A program made the translations under genes and the position numbers. Below, in pieces: positions 25,624 through 35,201 of a stretch of DNA of 64,000 nucleotides; position 1 is the first letter of the stretch; each line of letters begins with the position of its first letter. The notes under the pieces were generated by a model. That model saw only the letters and a program-made list of their open reading frames with translations, had not been told where the DNA came from and did not search any database. Source of the stretch: Candidatus Acetatifactor stercoripullorum (GTDB lineage Bacteria; Bacillota; Clostridia; Lachnospirales; Lachnospiraceae); the NCBI GenBank assembly GCA_019114005.1, contig DXGH01000027.1, positions 78,002 through 142,001 on the forward strand, read 5' to 3'.

Positions 25624-27222
25624 CTAAACGAGTCCTTCCACCGCCGCCTTCTCAGCTCCAAAGGCTCCCAGGTAACGCTCCATAAATTTCTCAAAGCCTG
25701 TCCCGTCCGCCTCTTCAGGCTCAATGGTGCTGCCAGACCATCCTGCAAAAACCTTTGTCTGAAGGTACTGAGACAGGCTCTGTCCTTCTTCCTTTTCCCA
25801 AAGATAAGCGGCTAACAGGGCCATTCCCCAGGCTCCGCCTTCGCTTGCGGTATCCATCACAGTCACAGGCGCTCCCATCGCTCCTGCCAGCAGGCGCTGT
25901 CCCACCACTGGGGTTTTGAACAATCCGCCGTGTCCCATCAGGGAATCCACAGTGACCTTCTCTTTATCTAACAGAATATCCATCCCTATTTTCAGCGTGG
26001 CAAGGGCGCTGTACAGATGGGTCCGCATAAAGTTTGCCAGGGTGAATTTTGCGTCAGGAGTACGCACAAACAAAGGCCTTCCTTCGTCCACTCCCGTGAT
26101 GGGCTCTCCCGAGTAATAATTGTAGGAGAGAAGTCCTCCGCAATCCGCATCCCCCTTCAGCGCTTCCCCATACAATGCCGTAAACAGTTCCCCCGGGGCA
26201 GCTTTTATGCCAAACAGGCCGGCAAATTCCTGAAACAGATTGACCCAGGCATTCAGGTCCGAGGTGCAGTTATTGCAGTGCACCATAGCCACCGGCATGC
26301 CGTCAGGGGTGGTCACCATATCGATCTCCTCATATACCTTAGTCAACGGCTTTTCTAAGACCACCATGGCAAAGATGGAAGTACCTGCCGACACATTTCC
26401 TGTGCGGACAGCCACGCTGTTTGTGGCCGTCATTCCCGTGCCTGCATCTCCCTCCGGAGGACACATGGGAACCCCCGGCTCCAGCACACCGGATGGGTCT
26501 AAAAGCCTTGCCCCCTCCTCTGTCAGATATCCCGCATTTTCTCCCGCACAGAGCACCTTGGGCAGAATGCCGCGGATATTCCAGGCAAAGCCCTTGTCAG
26601 AAATCAGTCTGTCAAACTGCTCCAGCATCTTCTCATGGTAGTCACAGGTGCCTGAATCAATGGGAAACATTCCGGACGCCTCTCCCACACCCAGCACCCT
26701 TTTTCCACTGAGCTTCCAGTGAATGTAGCCTGCCAGTGTTGTGAGATAGTCAATTCTGTCCACATGCTCCTCCCCTTTCAGGATTGCCTGATATAAATGC
26801 GCAATGCTCCATCTCTGGGGAATATTAAAATCAAAGGCCGCCGTCAGCTTTTTGCAGGCCTCCTCTGTCATGGTGTTTCTCCAGGTGCGGAAGGGTACAA
26901 GCAGCTCTCCCTCCTTGTCAAAGGCCATATACCCGTGCATCATACCGCTGAAGCCAAGGCTGCCCAGCTTTTTCAGGGCCACGCCGTATTTTTCCCGCAC
27001 GTCCTTTGCCAGACTTTGATAACACCCTTTCAGCCCCTTCCAGATATCCTCCAGGCTGTAGGTCCAAATATTGTTTTCCAGACGGTTTTCCCAGTCGTAG
27101 GCTCCCATGGCAATGGGCTGATGGCTTTTGTCCACCAAAACAGCCTTGATTCTTGTGGAGCCAAACTCAATGCCAAGAGCCGTGTTTCCTGTTTCAATTG
27201 CTTTTCTGATATCTTCGCTCAT
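25624..27222 (-). CDS. FGGY-family pentulose kinase, probably L-ribulokinase-like
   Basis: 532 residues. The N-terminal half has [16 protein letters not shown] and [11 protein letters not shown]; the C-terminal half has [19 protein letters not shown] and [18 protein letters not shown], the usual FGGY ATPase lobes. It should phosphorylate a ketopentose; the neighbours AraD and AraR-like regulator point to L-ribulose, but xylulokinase activity cannot be ruled out from sequence. Its start overlaps the end of the regulator gene by 29 bases. The leader has GCGCAGAAACGAGGG, one of the recurring upstream motifs. Confidence 0.85.
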   Translation of the reverse strand: MSEDIRKAIETGNTALGIEFGSTRIKAVLVDKSHQPIAMGAYDWENRLENNIWTYSLEDIWKGLKGCYQSLAKDVREKYGVALKKLGSLGFSGMMHGYMAFDKEGELLVPFRTWRNTMTEEACKKLTAAFDFNIPQRWSIAHLYQAILKGEEHVDRIDYLTTLAGYIHWKLSGKRVLGVGEASGMFPIDSGTCDYHEKMLEQFDRLISDKGFAWNIRGILPKVLCAGENAGYLTEEGARLLDPSGVLEPGVPMCPPEGDAGTGMTATNSVAVRTGNVSAGTSIFAMVVLEKPLTKVYEEIDMVTTPDGMPVAMVHCNNCTSDLNAWVNLFQEFAGLFGIKAAPGELFTALYGEALKGDADCGGLLSYNYYSGEPITGVDEGRPLFVRTPDAKFTLANFMRTHLYSALATLKIGMDILLDKEKVTVDSLMGHGGLFKTPVVGQRLLAGAMGAPVTVMDTASEGGAWGMALLAAYLWEKEEGQSLSQYLQTKVFAGWSGSTIEPEEADGTGFEKFMERYLGAFGAEKAAVEGLV

Positions 27223-28408
27223 TTTCCCTCGTTTCTGCGCTGCCTTTTTTTATGGGAAGAGTCCGTACATGCAGCGCCTCTTTGGACTCTCCTTTTGCTT
27301 CCTTTTGAAAAACCGCACCCACATATGCTCCATAATCCGCCACAGAATCCCGTTCCACCACTCTGGTTTCAAATTCAAAGGTTTCACCCTTTTTGTTTGT
27401 TTCCAGCATTTCCAGCAGAATCTGGGCGGCCTTTGCACCAAGCTTTTCCTTGGGATGCGGCAGAGAGGTAATCGCCACCTCGCTGTGCAGCGCCAGATCA
27501 GAATCATCAATGCTGATCACCGAAACATCCTGCGGAATCCGCATGCCCTGCCCTGTCAGAAGCTGAATCAGCTGAAAGGCAATCTGATCGTTATAACAAA
27601 ACAACGCACTGCATTCCTGTAATCTGCTTTGTATCTTGTCCACGCAGCAGTTAAGCTGTCTGGCTTCCTCCGTATCGATCCAGACCACCCGGGAATCCGT
27701 TACTTGATGTCCCGCCCTTTTCAAGGCCTTAAGATAGCCCAGGTACCGCAGTCTTCCCTGTCCATCGTCCAGCTTAAGCACCGCCCCAATGTTTTTGTGC
27801 CCTCTTCCAATCAGATAATTCACTGCCGCTTTCGCTGCCTCCGTATCATTCAAGGATACATGGGGCACATCCAGCTCAGGATAATAGGTATTGAGGAACA
27901 AAATCGGCACCTTGCGCCTCAGCAGCTGTCTGTAAAGGTGGATATTGGGATTGGGCAGTCCGCTCTTTGTGCCCTCCACAATAATACCGGCCACATCCTC
28001 CCTGTGGATCATGTCCTCCAGAACACTCCTCTCCCGCTCCAGGGAATTGTTGGTAAAGGAAATCTGCACGGAATATCCCCGCTCAAACAGCACATTTTCA
28101 ATTCCCTGAATAATTTTGGGGAAAATGTAGCTGTCCACATAGGTAGTGATTACGGCAATCCGGTTACACCTCTCCAGATTTTCCCTACGGTCATAGCTGA
28201 TATAGGTTCCGCTTCCCCTGACTCTGCGCACCACGCCCTGCTCTTCCAAAAAGCCGAGGGCCTTGCGCACGGTCTGTCGGCTGATATGGAACATTTCGCT
28301 GAGCTCATTCTCTGAATACAGCTTGTCCCCCGGCCCCAGCTTTCCCTCTCTGATTAAATTGTCTATGTAGTCAATCAGTTTCTGATATTTTTTCTGTTTT
28401 CCTTCCAT
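27194..28408 (-). CDS. GntR/LacI-type chimeric repressor, AraR-like
   Basis: 404 residues from ATG 28408 (GGAGG five bases upstream). The N-terminal GntR winged helix ([20 protein letters not shown], then GSGTYIS) is joined to a LacI-type sugar-binding domain ([44 protein letters not shown]). This is the architecture of AraR, which senses L-arabinose. It leads the operon with the kinase, epimerase and transketolase, and a 19-base palindrome upstream is a likely binding site. The frame stays open upstream, but that stretch carries the promoter. Confidence 0.92.
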   Translation of the reverse strand: MEGKQKKYQKLIDYIDNLIREGKLGPGDKLYSENELSEMFHISRQTVRKALGFLEEQGVVRRVRGSGTYISYDRRENLERCNRIAVITTYVDSYIFPKIIQGIENVLFERGYSVQISFTNNSLERERSVLEDMIHREDVAGIIVEGTKSGLPNPNIHLYRQLLRRKVPILFLNTYYPELDVPHVSLNDTEAAKAAVNYLIGRGHKNIGAVLKLDDGQGRLRYLGYLKALKRAGHQVTDSRVVWIDTEEARQLNCCVDKIQSRLQECSALFCYNDQIAFQLIQLLTGQGMRIPQDVSVISIDDSDLALHSEVAITSLPHPKEKLGAKAAQILLEMLETNKKGETFEFETRVVERDSVADYGAYVGAVFQKEAKGESKEALHVRTLPIKKGSAETRENERRYQKSN

Positions 28409-28424
28409 GTCGGCCTCCGTTCTC

Positions 28425-28453
28425 AGTATAGTAAAGTTGTTATTTTCTGTCAA
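28425..28453 (-). promoter_or_regulatory. Promoter of the pentose operon
   Basis: TTGACA (28448-28453), 17-base spacer, TATACT (28425-28430), just upstream of the regulator start. Confidence 0.85.
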
Positions 28454-28487
28454 TATATTACCAGATTGTTTCCAGTACATTTTATTA

Positions 28488-28506
28488 AGTTGTATGCAAT
28501 ACAACT
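28488..28506. promoter_or_regulatory. 19-bp palindrome, candidate AraR-like operator
   Basis: AGTTGTAT-GCA-ATACAACT, perfect eight-base arms, lies 35 bases upstream of the -35 box and before the divergent DUF885 gene. The TTGTAT/ATACAA half-sites resemble GntR-type AraR operators. Confidence 0.6.
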
Positions 28507-28573
28507 CATACTCTCTTTTCATGCGGCATATATTGAAACAATTCTCATACCTACAAAGGCGGCGCGACCAATC

Positions 28574-30433
28574 TTGAAAAGACCTTTCCCTCTTTCCCGC
28601 AGACAGCTTCTGCTTGCTCTTGCCTTTCTTTTTGCTTTTGCGGGAATCACGCTATTCCTTTTTCGTTACAAGCGGGAGGAAAAACAATTTTCCCACATTA
28701 CCTCCCAGCTGTTTACAGACGAGATGACCTCCAGTACCTTAAATATGCACTACACCATTGCCAATCCCGCTGATTTTGGCATTTACAGCTATAAGCCCAT
28801 TCTTCCTTCCTACAGCAAAACGGGAACCTTGAAAGGGCAGGCTGCCACAGAGAACGTCATAGCAGCATTAAAGTCCCTGAACCCGGAAAAGCTTTCTGAT
28901 GCCGACAGCTACACCCACAGGCTTCTTCTGCGCTCTTTAGACAATTCTCTGAAGGCCGGAAGCTTTGTGTATTATAAAGAGCCTCTCTCCCCCTCCTCCG
29001 GCATGCAGTCCCAGCTTCCCATCCTCTTAGCGGAGTACGCCTTCCGCACAGAACGGGACGTGACGGACTATCTTTCCATCTTAGATCAGACGGATGAATA
29101 TTTTGCTTCCCTGCTGGTCTTTGAGCAGGAAAAGGCCCAGGCCGGACTTCTGATGCCTGCCTCCTCTCTGGAAAAGGTAAAGGAACAATGTGACACGATT
29201 GTCACAAGTGAAGCTCTGGAAGCCGGAACCCATTTTTTACAGAGCACCTTTACAGAGCGTGTGGATGCGCTGTGTCAGGAGGGCATCCTTACAGAGGAAG
29301 AGGCCCAGGCCTATCAAATGCAAAATGACCGCCTGTTGAAAACAGTTCTCCTTCCTGCCTATGAAGCCTTGGCCGACGGACTGTTTGTTCTGGAAGATAC
29401 TTCTATCCCCCTTGAGGGGCTTGCCTCCAAGCCGGAGGGACGCGCCTATTATGAATATCTTCTGGTTTCCGAAACCGGCTCCTACCGAAGCATCGAAGAA
29501 ATAAAAGAACTGCTCTCCGCCAAATTCAGCCAGGAATATGAAGCCATACAAAGAATTGTGGCTCAGAACCCGACCCTGGTACAGCGCCTTTCCTCAGAGG
29601 AATATGCGGTATTTCCCTACACAGAGGCGGAGGAAATGCTGCTTGACCTGCAAAGACGGATGTCCGGCAGCTTCCCCCAGCTGCCGGAAGATACGTCCGC
29701 AATGCCCGCCGTAACCGTAAAGGCTGTCTCCCAAAGCCTGGAGGAATATTGTGCTCCTGCCTTTTACCTGACCGCTCCTTTGGATGACACTGACAGCAAT
29801 GTCATATACATTAATGAAAAAAATTCCCCGGGCGGATTAGAGCTGTACACCACTCTGGCTCACGAAGGCTATCCCGGGCACCTCTATCAGACCGTCTACA
29901 GCAACCGAAGCTTTCTTTCCCAGGGGGAAAACAAGGTCCGCCAGCTTCTGTGGTATGGGGGCTATCAGGAGGGCTGGGCTCTTTATGTGGAATTTTTAAG
30001 CTTCGATTATGCGTCTGCGCTGCTGGAGGAGAATGGGCGCTCTCAGGATGCTCTTTGTGTACAATTAGAAAAGCATAACCGCAGTCTGCAGTTATGCCTC
30101 TATTCTCTGTTGGATATTATGATACATGATCAAGGGGCCTCCTTCCGTCAGGTGGCCGAGGTGCTGGAAAACTTCGGCATTACCCAGGTTTCCTCCATAA
30201 AAGCAATCTATGCCTATATTGCGGAGGAGCCTTGCAACTACTTAAAGTATTACCTTGGCTTTCTGGAAATTCTTTCTTTACAGCAGGAGGCCATGGCACA
30301 ATGGGGAGATTCCTATTCCGACTATGCCTTCCACACCTTCTTTTTGGACTGCGGCCCTTCGGATTTTACCTCCCTGAAAGAGCGTCTCCTGGAAACCACG
30401 CCTGACGCCTCCCTGATACCCATCGCCAGTTAA
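28574..30433 (+). CDS. DUF885-family membrane-anchored putative metallopeptidase
   Basis: About 619 residues. I place the start at TTG 28574 (AAAGGCGG upstream) because the protein then begins LKRPFPLSRRQLLLALAFLF, a signal anchor; the frame is open to 28466 through the pentose operator. The DUF885 domain fills the rest, with the signature HEGYPGHLYQ around residue 430 that resembles a zinc-peptidase site. Members are thought to be extracellular hydrolases; the substrate is unknown. It is divergent from the pentose operon and convergent with the MarR gene (seven bases between stops). Confidence 0.85.
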   Translation: MKRPFPLSRRQLLLALAFLFAFAGITLFLFRYKREEKQFSHITSQLFTDEMTSSTLNMHYTIANPADFGIYSYKPILPSYSKTGTLKGQAATENVIAALKSLNPEKLSDADSYTHRLLLRSLDNSLKAGSFVYYKEPLSPSSGMQSQLPILLAEYAFRTERDVTDYLSILDQTDEYFASLLVFEQEKAQAGLLMPASSLEKVKEQCDTIVTSEALEAGTHFLQSTFTERVDALCQEGILTEEEAQAYQMQNDRLLKTVLLPAYEALADGLFVLEDTSIPLEGLASKPEGRAYYEYLLVSETGSYRSIEEIKELLSAKFSQEYEAIQRIVAQNPTLVQRLSSEEYAVFPYTEAEEMLLDLQRRMSGSFPQLPEDTSAMPAVTVKAVSQSLEEYCAPAFYLTAPLDDTDSNVIYINEKNSPGGLELYTTLAHEGYPGHLYQTVYSNRSFLSQGENKVRQLLWYGGYQEGWALYVEFLSFDYASALLEENGRSQDALCVQLEKHNRSLQLCLYSLLDIMIHDQGASFRQVAEVLENFGITQVSSIKAIYAYIAEEPCNYLKYYLGFLEILSLQQEAMAQWGDSYSDYAFHTFFLDCGPSDFTSLKERLLETTPDASLIPIAS

Positions 30434-30440
30434 ATGACGC

Positions 30441-30893
30441 TCACGAAAGAGTTGTTTTCCCAATTCCCCGAAAAAACTGGTTTAAATTACGCAAGGCCTT
30501 TTCCAGAATCTCCTGTTCCTGGGGGGTTAAGCCTTCCACCACCGCGTCTATCATCTGCTGGTGAAAGCGGCTGTGCTGTGCGAAGGCTTTTCTCCCTTTT
30601 TGAGTGAGAGAAACCAGCACCACCCTTCTGTCCTCTTCACTTCGGGTTCGCTCCACAAAACCTTTTTTCACCAGCCCGTTCACGGAAATAGTGAGGGTCC
30701 CCGTGGTGACGGACAAGGCCCGCGCCACAGAGGTCATATTTTTCGGCTCATGTATGTCTATGGCTTCAATGACATGCATGTCATTTACAGAGAGCTCCTT
30801 ATACTCTCCAGTTCTGACGGCCTGTTCTTCAATTGCATTAATGTCACGAAATAGCCTCACCAGCACTTCGTTTAAAGTTGCGTTAAGATTCAC
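30441..30893 (-). CDS. MarR-family transcriptional regulator
   Basis: 150 residues from GTG 30893, with GGAGGAG upstream; the longer frame reads through a duplicated junction and is rejected. The winged helix is clear (MTSVARALSVTTGTLTISVN, then a wing with RTRSEEDRRVVLVSLT). It resembles the clostridial MarR proteins that act on fatty-acid genes (FabR/FabT-like) in length and motif, but is not next to the fab cluster; that link is only a guess. It is the last gene after the nuclease-like gene, whose 3' end is partly duplicated before this start. Confidence 0.85.
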   Translation of the reverse strand: MNLNATLNEVLVRLFRDINAIEEQAVRTGEYKELSVNDMHVIEAIDIHEPKNMTSVARALSVTTGTLTISVNGLVKKGFVERTRSEEDRRVVLVSLTQKGRKAFAQHSRFHQQMIDAVVEGLTPQEQEILEKALRNLNQFFRGIGKTTLS

Positions 30894-30904
30894 TTTGCTG
30901 TCTC

Positions 30905-30993
30905 CTCCAGCATACTTTCCAAATAGCCCGTGCCCCAATGGGACAGGGGACTTACTCTTCCAGCATGCTTTCCAAATAGCCCCTGTCCCATAA
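30905..30993 (-). repeat. Duplicated gene junction with an 11-bp inverted repeat
   Basis: The last bases of the nuclease-like gene (GGGGCTATTTGGAAAGCATG and following) recur, slightly changed, directly upstream of the MarR start, about 52 bases apart. Between them TGGGACAGGGG and CCCCTGTCCCA (30939-30949 and 30980-30990) form perfect arms. The second copy supplies the GGAGGAG ribosome site of the MarR gene. Confidence 0.8.
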
Positions 30994-31383
30994 TAGTATC
31001 TTTAGTTTTTTCGCCGCTTCCACGGCGGAGGATGTAAAGTATTGGTTGGTAAGGACGGCGCCCACCATCCGGTCATAGTAGTCGCGGCCCGCGTATGCCT
31101 CCTGTACAGCCTTTACGCCCACTGGCGAGGTGTAGCATTTGCATTGGATGGCATAGGTCACGCCCTCCTTTTCCGCCAGGATATCAATTCCGTAATCCCC
31201 GCTTCCCCTTGTGACCTCAACCTCCAAAAAGCCGTGCTTTTTCAGCAGTTCTGCGCAGAAGTACTCAAAATCATGCCCTTCCATCAGGTCAATGCTCTGG
31301 GGCCTCCGTCTTCTGGCCCTTATGAAAAGCCAGATGCCTCCTCCGCACAGGACGGCTGCAAGCAGTATCAAAATAATGATCAT
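30952..31383 (-). CDS. Membrane-anchored Mrr-like restriction endonuclease-fold protein
   Basis: 143 residues. One N-terminal membrane segment (about 2-21) with a basic stop RARRRR is followed by an Mrr_cat/restriction-endonuclease-like domain: FEYFCAELLKKHGF, GSGDYGIDILAEKEGVTYAIQCK (Asp and the QxK motif of the nuclease core), then AVQEAYAGRDYY. Family members cut DNA or act in membrane-linked quality control; the TM-plus-Mrr type is widespread and uncharacterised. It lies between galM (six bases) and the MarR gene. Confidence 0.85.
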   Translation of the reverse strand: MIIILILLAAVLCGGGIWLFIRARRRRPQSIDLMEGHDFEYFCAELLKKHGFLEVEVTRGSGDYGIDILAEKEGVTYAIQCKCYTSPVGVKAVQEAYAGRDYYDRMVGAVLTNQYFTSSAVEAAKKLKILLWDRGYLESMLEE

Positions 31384-31389
31384 AAAAAA

Positions 31390-32427
31390 TCAATCCTCTT
31401 GTACGCACCCGAAGGCGTAAACCGTTCTGGATCGCATTACCTGGCCTGCATGAAATACCGGCTTTTCAAAAGCCGTGCAGTTTACCGCATTGGGAACATA
31501 CTCTGTTTCCAGGCAGACGGAGGCATAGCCCTCATAAATCCTTCCGGCCTTCCCGGGCTTTTGCTCGGAAAACTTGCTTACAAACAATACAAGGCAGGGC
31601 ATATCCGTTTCCACCTTCATATACCGGCCTGACTGCGGGCAGTACAACTGCGCCGCCTCCCGAAAGCCTGTGCCGTCTATGATATAGCTCTCGTCATAGC
31701 CTGGCGCGCCCTTCACCAAATCCACAGGTCCGCTTTCCATGGCCTGTCCTATAGACCGTCTGCCGGTAAAATCAAGGGGCGTATCCTTGACGCTTTTAAT
31801 CTCTCCTTCCGGCAGCCCTCTCTCACTCTTTGCCGCACAGGATGACCCATGAATGGTGAGCAGATGATCCCTGGCGTCCTGACACCCAAGGTTAAAATAG
31901 GCGTGGTTGGTAGGCGACAGCACCGTATCCCCCTCCGGCGTCATACAGTATTCTATAATCAGACGATGTTCGTCATCAAAGGTAAAGGAAACCTCCGCCT
32001 CCACCGCACACTCATAGCCGCAGCTTCCCAAATCCCTCAAAAGGAACGTAATTTTGTTTTCCTCTTCTTCCAGTCTGGCCTGGAAAAGCTGGCGTGCAAA
32101 ATTACTGCTTCCACTGTGCAGGCAATGGCCGCCGCTTCCCTTCTCCAGCTGGAACACCTTCCCGTCAATGACAAATCTGCCATCCGCTATCCGGCTGGCA
32201 CAGCGTCCCACGGTTGCGCCCTCCGTGGTGGAGCCCTGTAATCCCTGGGGGCCCTCCACCCCTAAAACCACATCTCCAAGCTTTCCCGCCCCATCCAGCA
32301 GATACAGACTGTGCAAGGAAGCGCCATAGTCAAGAAATTCCGCATACTCTCCCCACTTGTTTGTAAGCCGGTACAGGGAAATCTCTCTCCCGTCAGGCAG
32401 ACTGCCCCATAATTTCTTTTCGATCAT
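31390..32427 (-). CDS. galM: Aldose 1-epimerase (galactose mutarotase)
   Basis: 345 residues, the normal size. It interconverts alpha and beta anomers of free sugars in the cytosol. Motifs: VGRCASRIADGRFVIDG, GGHCLHSG (active-site His), SPTNHAYFNLG (second His), and VCLETEYVPNAVN with the catalytic Glu. A good GGGAGGAAGAGG ribosome site precedes ATG 32427. It supplies the sugar pathways of the window but is not in a sugar operon. Confidence 0.95.
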   Translation of the reverse strand: MIEKKLWGSLPDGREISLYRLTNKWGEYAEFLDYGASLHSLYLLDGAGKLGDVVLGVEGPQGLQGSTTEGATVGRCASRIADGRFVIDGKVFQLEKGSGGHCLHSGSSNFARQLFQARLEEEENKITFLLRDLGSCGYECAVEAEVSFTFDDEHRLIIEYCMTPEGDTVLSPTNHAYFNLGCQDARDHLLTIHGSSCAAKSERGLPEGEIKSVKDTPLDFTGRRSIGQAMESGPVDLVKGAPGYDESYIIDGTGFREAAQLYCPQSGRYMKVETDMPCLVLFVSKFSEQKPGKAGRIYEGYASVCLETEYVPNAVNCTAFEKPVFHAGQVMRSRTVYAFGCVQED

Positions 32428-32472
32428 ACCTCTTCCTCCCTGAAATCATAATAAGACATGAAAGAACCAAAG

Positions 32473-32895
32473 TCAAAGCCCATTCTGTAAAAAACGCCTC
32501 ACAGCCCCGGGACTTTTCAAAATAACCACCTTTTCTTCACACCCTTTTGTCATGGATTCCCTGCTCTTCCCCCGATACTGAAAATAACGCTTCAGCGCTC
32601 TAAACAGGCAGATCCTTCTGGGAAACTTAAAAAAAATAATCTGTGTGGCTTCCCGAAGCCTCCGCTCATAGCAATCCTTTGTGTAATTCCCGTCTATCAA
32701 CCAGCTATGGTGTGCATCCAGAAAGCTGTTTATTATATCCGCCTTTTCCTCCCGTTTTCTTTCCTTCCAGCCAGGCAGCCAGTGCACACAGTCCAGGTGC
32801 ATCACCTCACAGCCCCATTTTTCTCCCAGCTTTCGTGCGAGCGTGGACTTTCCGCTTCCGCTGTAGCCGATTATCATAATTCTTCTGTCAGACAT
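32473..32895 (-). CDS. P-loop kinase, FlaR/DNA-topology-modulation type, with a shortened lid
   Basis: 140 residues from ATG 32895 (GGAGG five bases upstream). A Walker A (IIGYSGSGKSTLARKLG) and the family pattern HLDCVHWLPGW and WLIDGNYTKD identify it as the adenylate-kinase-like FlaR group. Relatives have about 30 more residues between the ESMTKGC-like motif and the final VVILKS strand; here the two are almost adjacent, so an in-frame internal deletion is likely. Function of the family is poorly known. It precedes galM by 45 bases. Confidence 0.75.
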   Translation of the reverse strand: MSDRRIMIIGYSGSGKSTLARKLGEKWGCEVMHLDCVHWLPGWKERKREEKADIINSFLDAHHSWLIDGNYTKDCYERRLREATQIIFFKFPRRICLFRALKRYFQYRGKSRESMTKGCEEKVVILKSPGAVRRFLQNGL

Positions 32896-33143
32896 AAGCG
32901 CCTCCACTGTTTCCTGATATTCCGCCCACAATGCAGACGGCCTGCAAAAGTATGGCTATCCTTATTTTACTCCTTTTTTCGTTTTGAAGGAATGAAAAAG
33001 TAAAAATCTTTTTACGCTTCCTTTACCTTTTTTTGATAGCATCCTTTTTCCCCATCCCATACACTGGTTTTTGGATTTGCGTCCGCGCGCTGCCTGGCGT
33101 AAATCTCTCTACGAGAATAAGCAGTGCAGAAATGAGGCTTTTC

Positions 33144-35201
33144 ATGAAAAAACACAGGCATTCCTTAAAGCTTAGATTCCTCATAGACCTGTTTTGCACC
33201 TTCATGGTTCCCTTTGTGCTGGTGCTGGCTCTGGTTACCACCTACATTTACTGGGCAGTGAAAAACGATGCGGAGCAAAACAGCGCCCTTTACGCATCCG
33301 TGCTCAGCAGCCAGCTGCAGGCGGAGCTTTCAAAATATGTGGCCATCGTGGAGACTGCCGCCATGCAGGAAGCGGTGAAAACTTTGGACTACACCCAGGC
33401 GGAGCCTTATCTGCAGGCTCTTTTGGAAAAAGAAGGAACCGATATATGGTCTCATTTTCTCATTGCCAATCAGTACGGAACGGAGCAGGCTCACACGGAG
33501 GGACAGGAGGGACACGGCTACTCTATCAGGACTTCGGAGGAATTTTCCGTTCCCTGGGAAACGGAAGCAACCTTTGTAAGCGAGCCTTCCATTTCCATCA
33601 GCACACAAAGAGCCGTCATGGGCATCGGCACGCCTATTTATCGGGAAGACAGAAAAGTAGGCGTTTTGATCGGTTATCTCCGTCTGGAAAGCGTGTCCCA
33701 TATTTTAAATCAATTTCCGTTTACGGACAGCAGCTATGCCTTTATGCTCAATTCCGACGGGCTGCTCTCCGCCCACCCCGATCAGAGCCAGGTACTGAAC
33801 ACCTTCTGCGGGGTCCCCTCAGAGGATGACGCCGATGCAATGGCTTATTACAATAGTCTGCCGGATTCTCTGAAGCAGGTTTTCCTATCCATGACCCAGG
33901 GAAAAAGCGGCAGCGCCATCGTATCCCAAAACGGTGAATCCTCTCTGTACGCCTACTGCCCGTTGGGAATCCACAATATGTCCATCTGTGTGGTTTCCCC
34001 GCTGAATGAGGCCTTTCACCTGGTATACGGCTTAAGCCGTATGCTGCTGCTATGTCTGGCTTTGTTGTGTCTGACAGGCATCCTGGGCACCTTTTCCCTC
34101 TCCGTCAGAGTGTCCGCCTTGATCCAATGGATCGTAGAGCAGACCGCCATTTTGGCCAGAGGAGATACCGCCATTCAGGATAAAAAGCTGCCCTATGGAA
34201 AAACCCGGGAAATCCACTCCCTGAAATCCGCCGTCTTTTCCCTTTCCCACAGTCTGCAGGCGATCCTTTCCGATCTGGAGGCTCATTCCGGAAGGCTGAA
34301 AAATACCGTGTCCGACGTATCCTTGCAGGTAGGGGCGGCAGATTCCGGCATAGACAATATTTCCGCATATATCAATCAGTTTGCCGCAGGAATTGGAGAA
34401 GTCACGGAGTCCACCAAACTGCTTTTGGAAAATTCCTCCAAAAATCTGGAATTTGTGTCAGCCATCACCGCCTATGCTGAGGATGGCAGGGATTATACTG
34501 CTGATATGATGACGAAAGCGGAAGAATTTGAAAAAAATGCCACAGGCGGCAGAGCCTCGGCACTGGAAATGCTGACCCAGATGCGCCAGGACCTGCTTTC
34601 CTCCATAGCGGAGAGCGGCAAGGTCTCCATGATCGATGAGCTTACAAAAGAGATTCTGGAGATTTCAGAGCAGACAAATATGCTGTCTCTAAACGCCTCC
34701 ATAGAAGCCGCCCGGGCTGGCAGTGCGGGAAAAGGCTTTGGAGTGGTAGCTTCACAAATCCGCTCTCTGGCCGAAAACTGCAGGATCACCGCCAGCAGAA
34801 TCCAGACCATAGGCCGCACCGTAAACCATGCCGTGGTCAGCCTTTCTGACGATGCACAGGAGCTCCTTCGCTACATCGACAGCCGTGTACTTAAGGATTA
34901 TGAGACTTTTTTCAATGTAGCCAGACATTATCATACTGATGCCTCCAAGATTGCTGAGATGATGGCCCGCTTTTCCCAGCATGCCGGTGAGCTTCGCGCC
35001 TCTTTTGCCCAAATGGACAGCAGTATTTCCGGCATTTCCTCCACGATGGGTGAAAACCGTCAGGGGATCGGAGAAATTGCTGGACTGGCAAATGATTTAA
35101 ACGGCGCTCTGCACAGCATTCACAGAGAAATGGATTCCTGCAGCCATGTGTCCCGCAGGATGAGCGAAAGCGTCTCCCGCTTTCATATCCAGGCCTCTTA
35201 A
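33144..35201 (+). CDS. Methyl-accepting chemotaxis protein with extracellular sensor domain
   Basis: 685 residues. The start is ATG 33144 with ATGAGG six bases upstream; an earlier ATG at 33132 and a frame to 33033 are less supported. Two membrane segments (about 14-38 and 300-325) bracket a dCache-like ligand domain. A HAMP-like region follows, then the signalling hairpin [31 protein letters not shown], which contacts CheA/CheW. The tail is shorter than in classical receptors. Its stop overlaps the spmB stop on the other strand. Confidence 0.9.
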   Translation: MKKHRHSLKLRFLIDLFCTFMVPFVLVLALVTTYIYWAVKNDAEQNSALYASVLSSQLQAELSKYVAIVETAAMQEAVKTLDYTQAEPYLQALLEKEGTDIWSHFLIANQYGTEQAHTEGQEGHGYSIRTSEEFSVPWETEATFVSEPSISISTQRAVMGIGTPIYREDRKVGVLIGYLRLESVSHILNQFPFTDSSYAFMLNSDGLLSAHPDQSQVLNTFCGVPSEDDADAMAYYNSLPDSLKQVFLSMTQGKSGSAIVSQNGESSLYAYCPLGIHNMSICVVSPLNEAFHLVYGLSRMLLLCLALLCLTGILGTFSLSVRVSALIQWIVEQTAILARGDTAIQDKKLPYGKTREIHSLKSAVFSLSHSLQAILSDLEAHSGRLKNTVSDVSLQVGAADSGIDNISAYINQFAAGIGEVTESTKLLLENSSKNLEFVSAITAYAEDGRDYTADMMTKAEEFEKNATGGRASALEMLTQMRQDLLSSIAESGKVSMIDELTKEILEISEQTNMLSLNASIEAARAGSAGKGFGVVASQIRSLAENCRITASRIQTIGRTVNHAVVSLSDDAQELLRYIDSRVLKDYETFFNVARHYHTDASKIAEMMARFSQHAGELRASFAQMDSSISGISSTMGENRQGIGEIAGLANDLNGALHSIHREMDSCSHVSRRMSESVSRFHIQAS

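Noticed and set aside
28409..28522. N-terminal extension of the AraR-like regulator
   Set aside because: The stretch carries TTGACA-17-TATACT and the operator; ATG 28408 has GGAGG at five bases.
30441..30893. Naming the MarR gene fabT/fabR
   Set aside because: Motifs would allow it, but it is 12 kb from the fab operon and no dyad of the fab type is seen at its own start.
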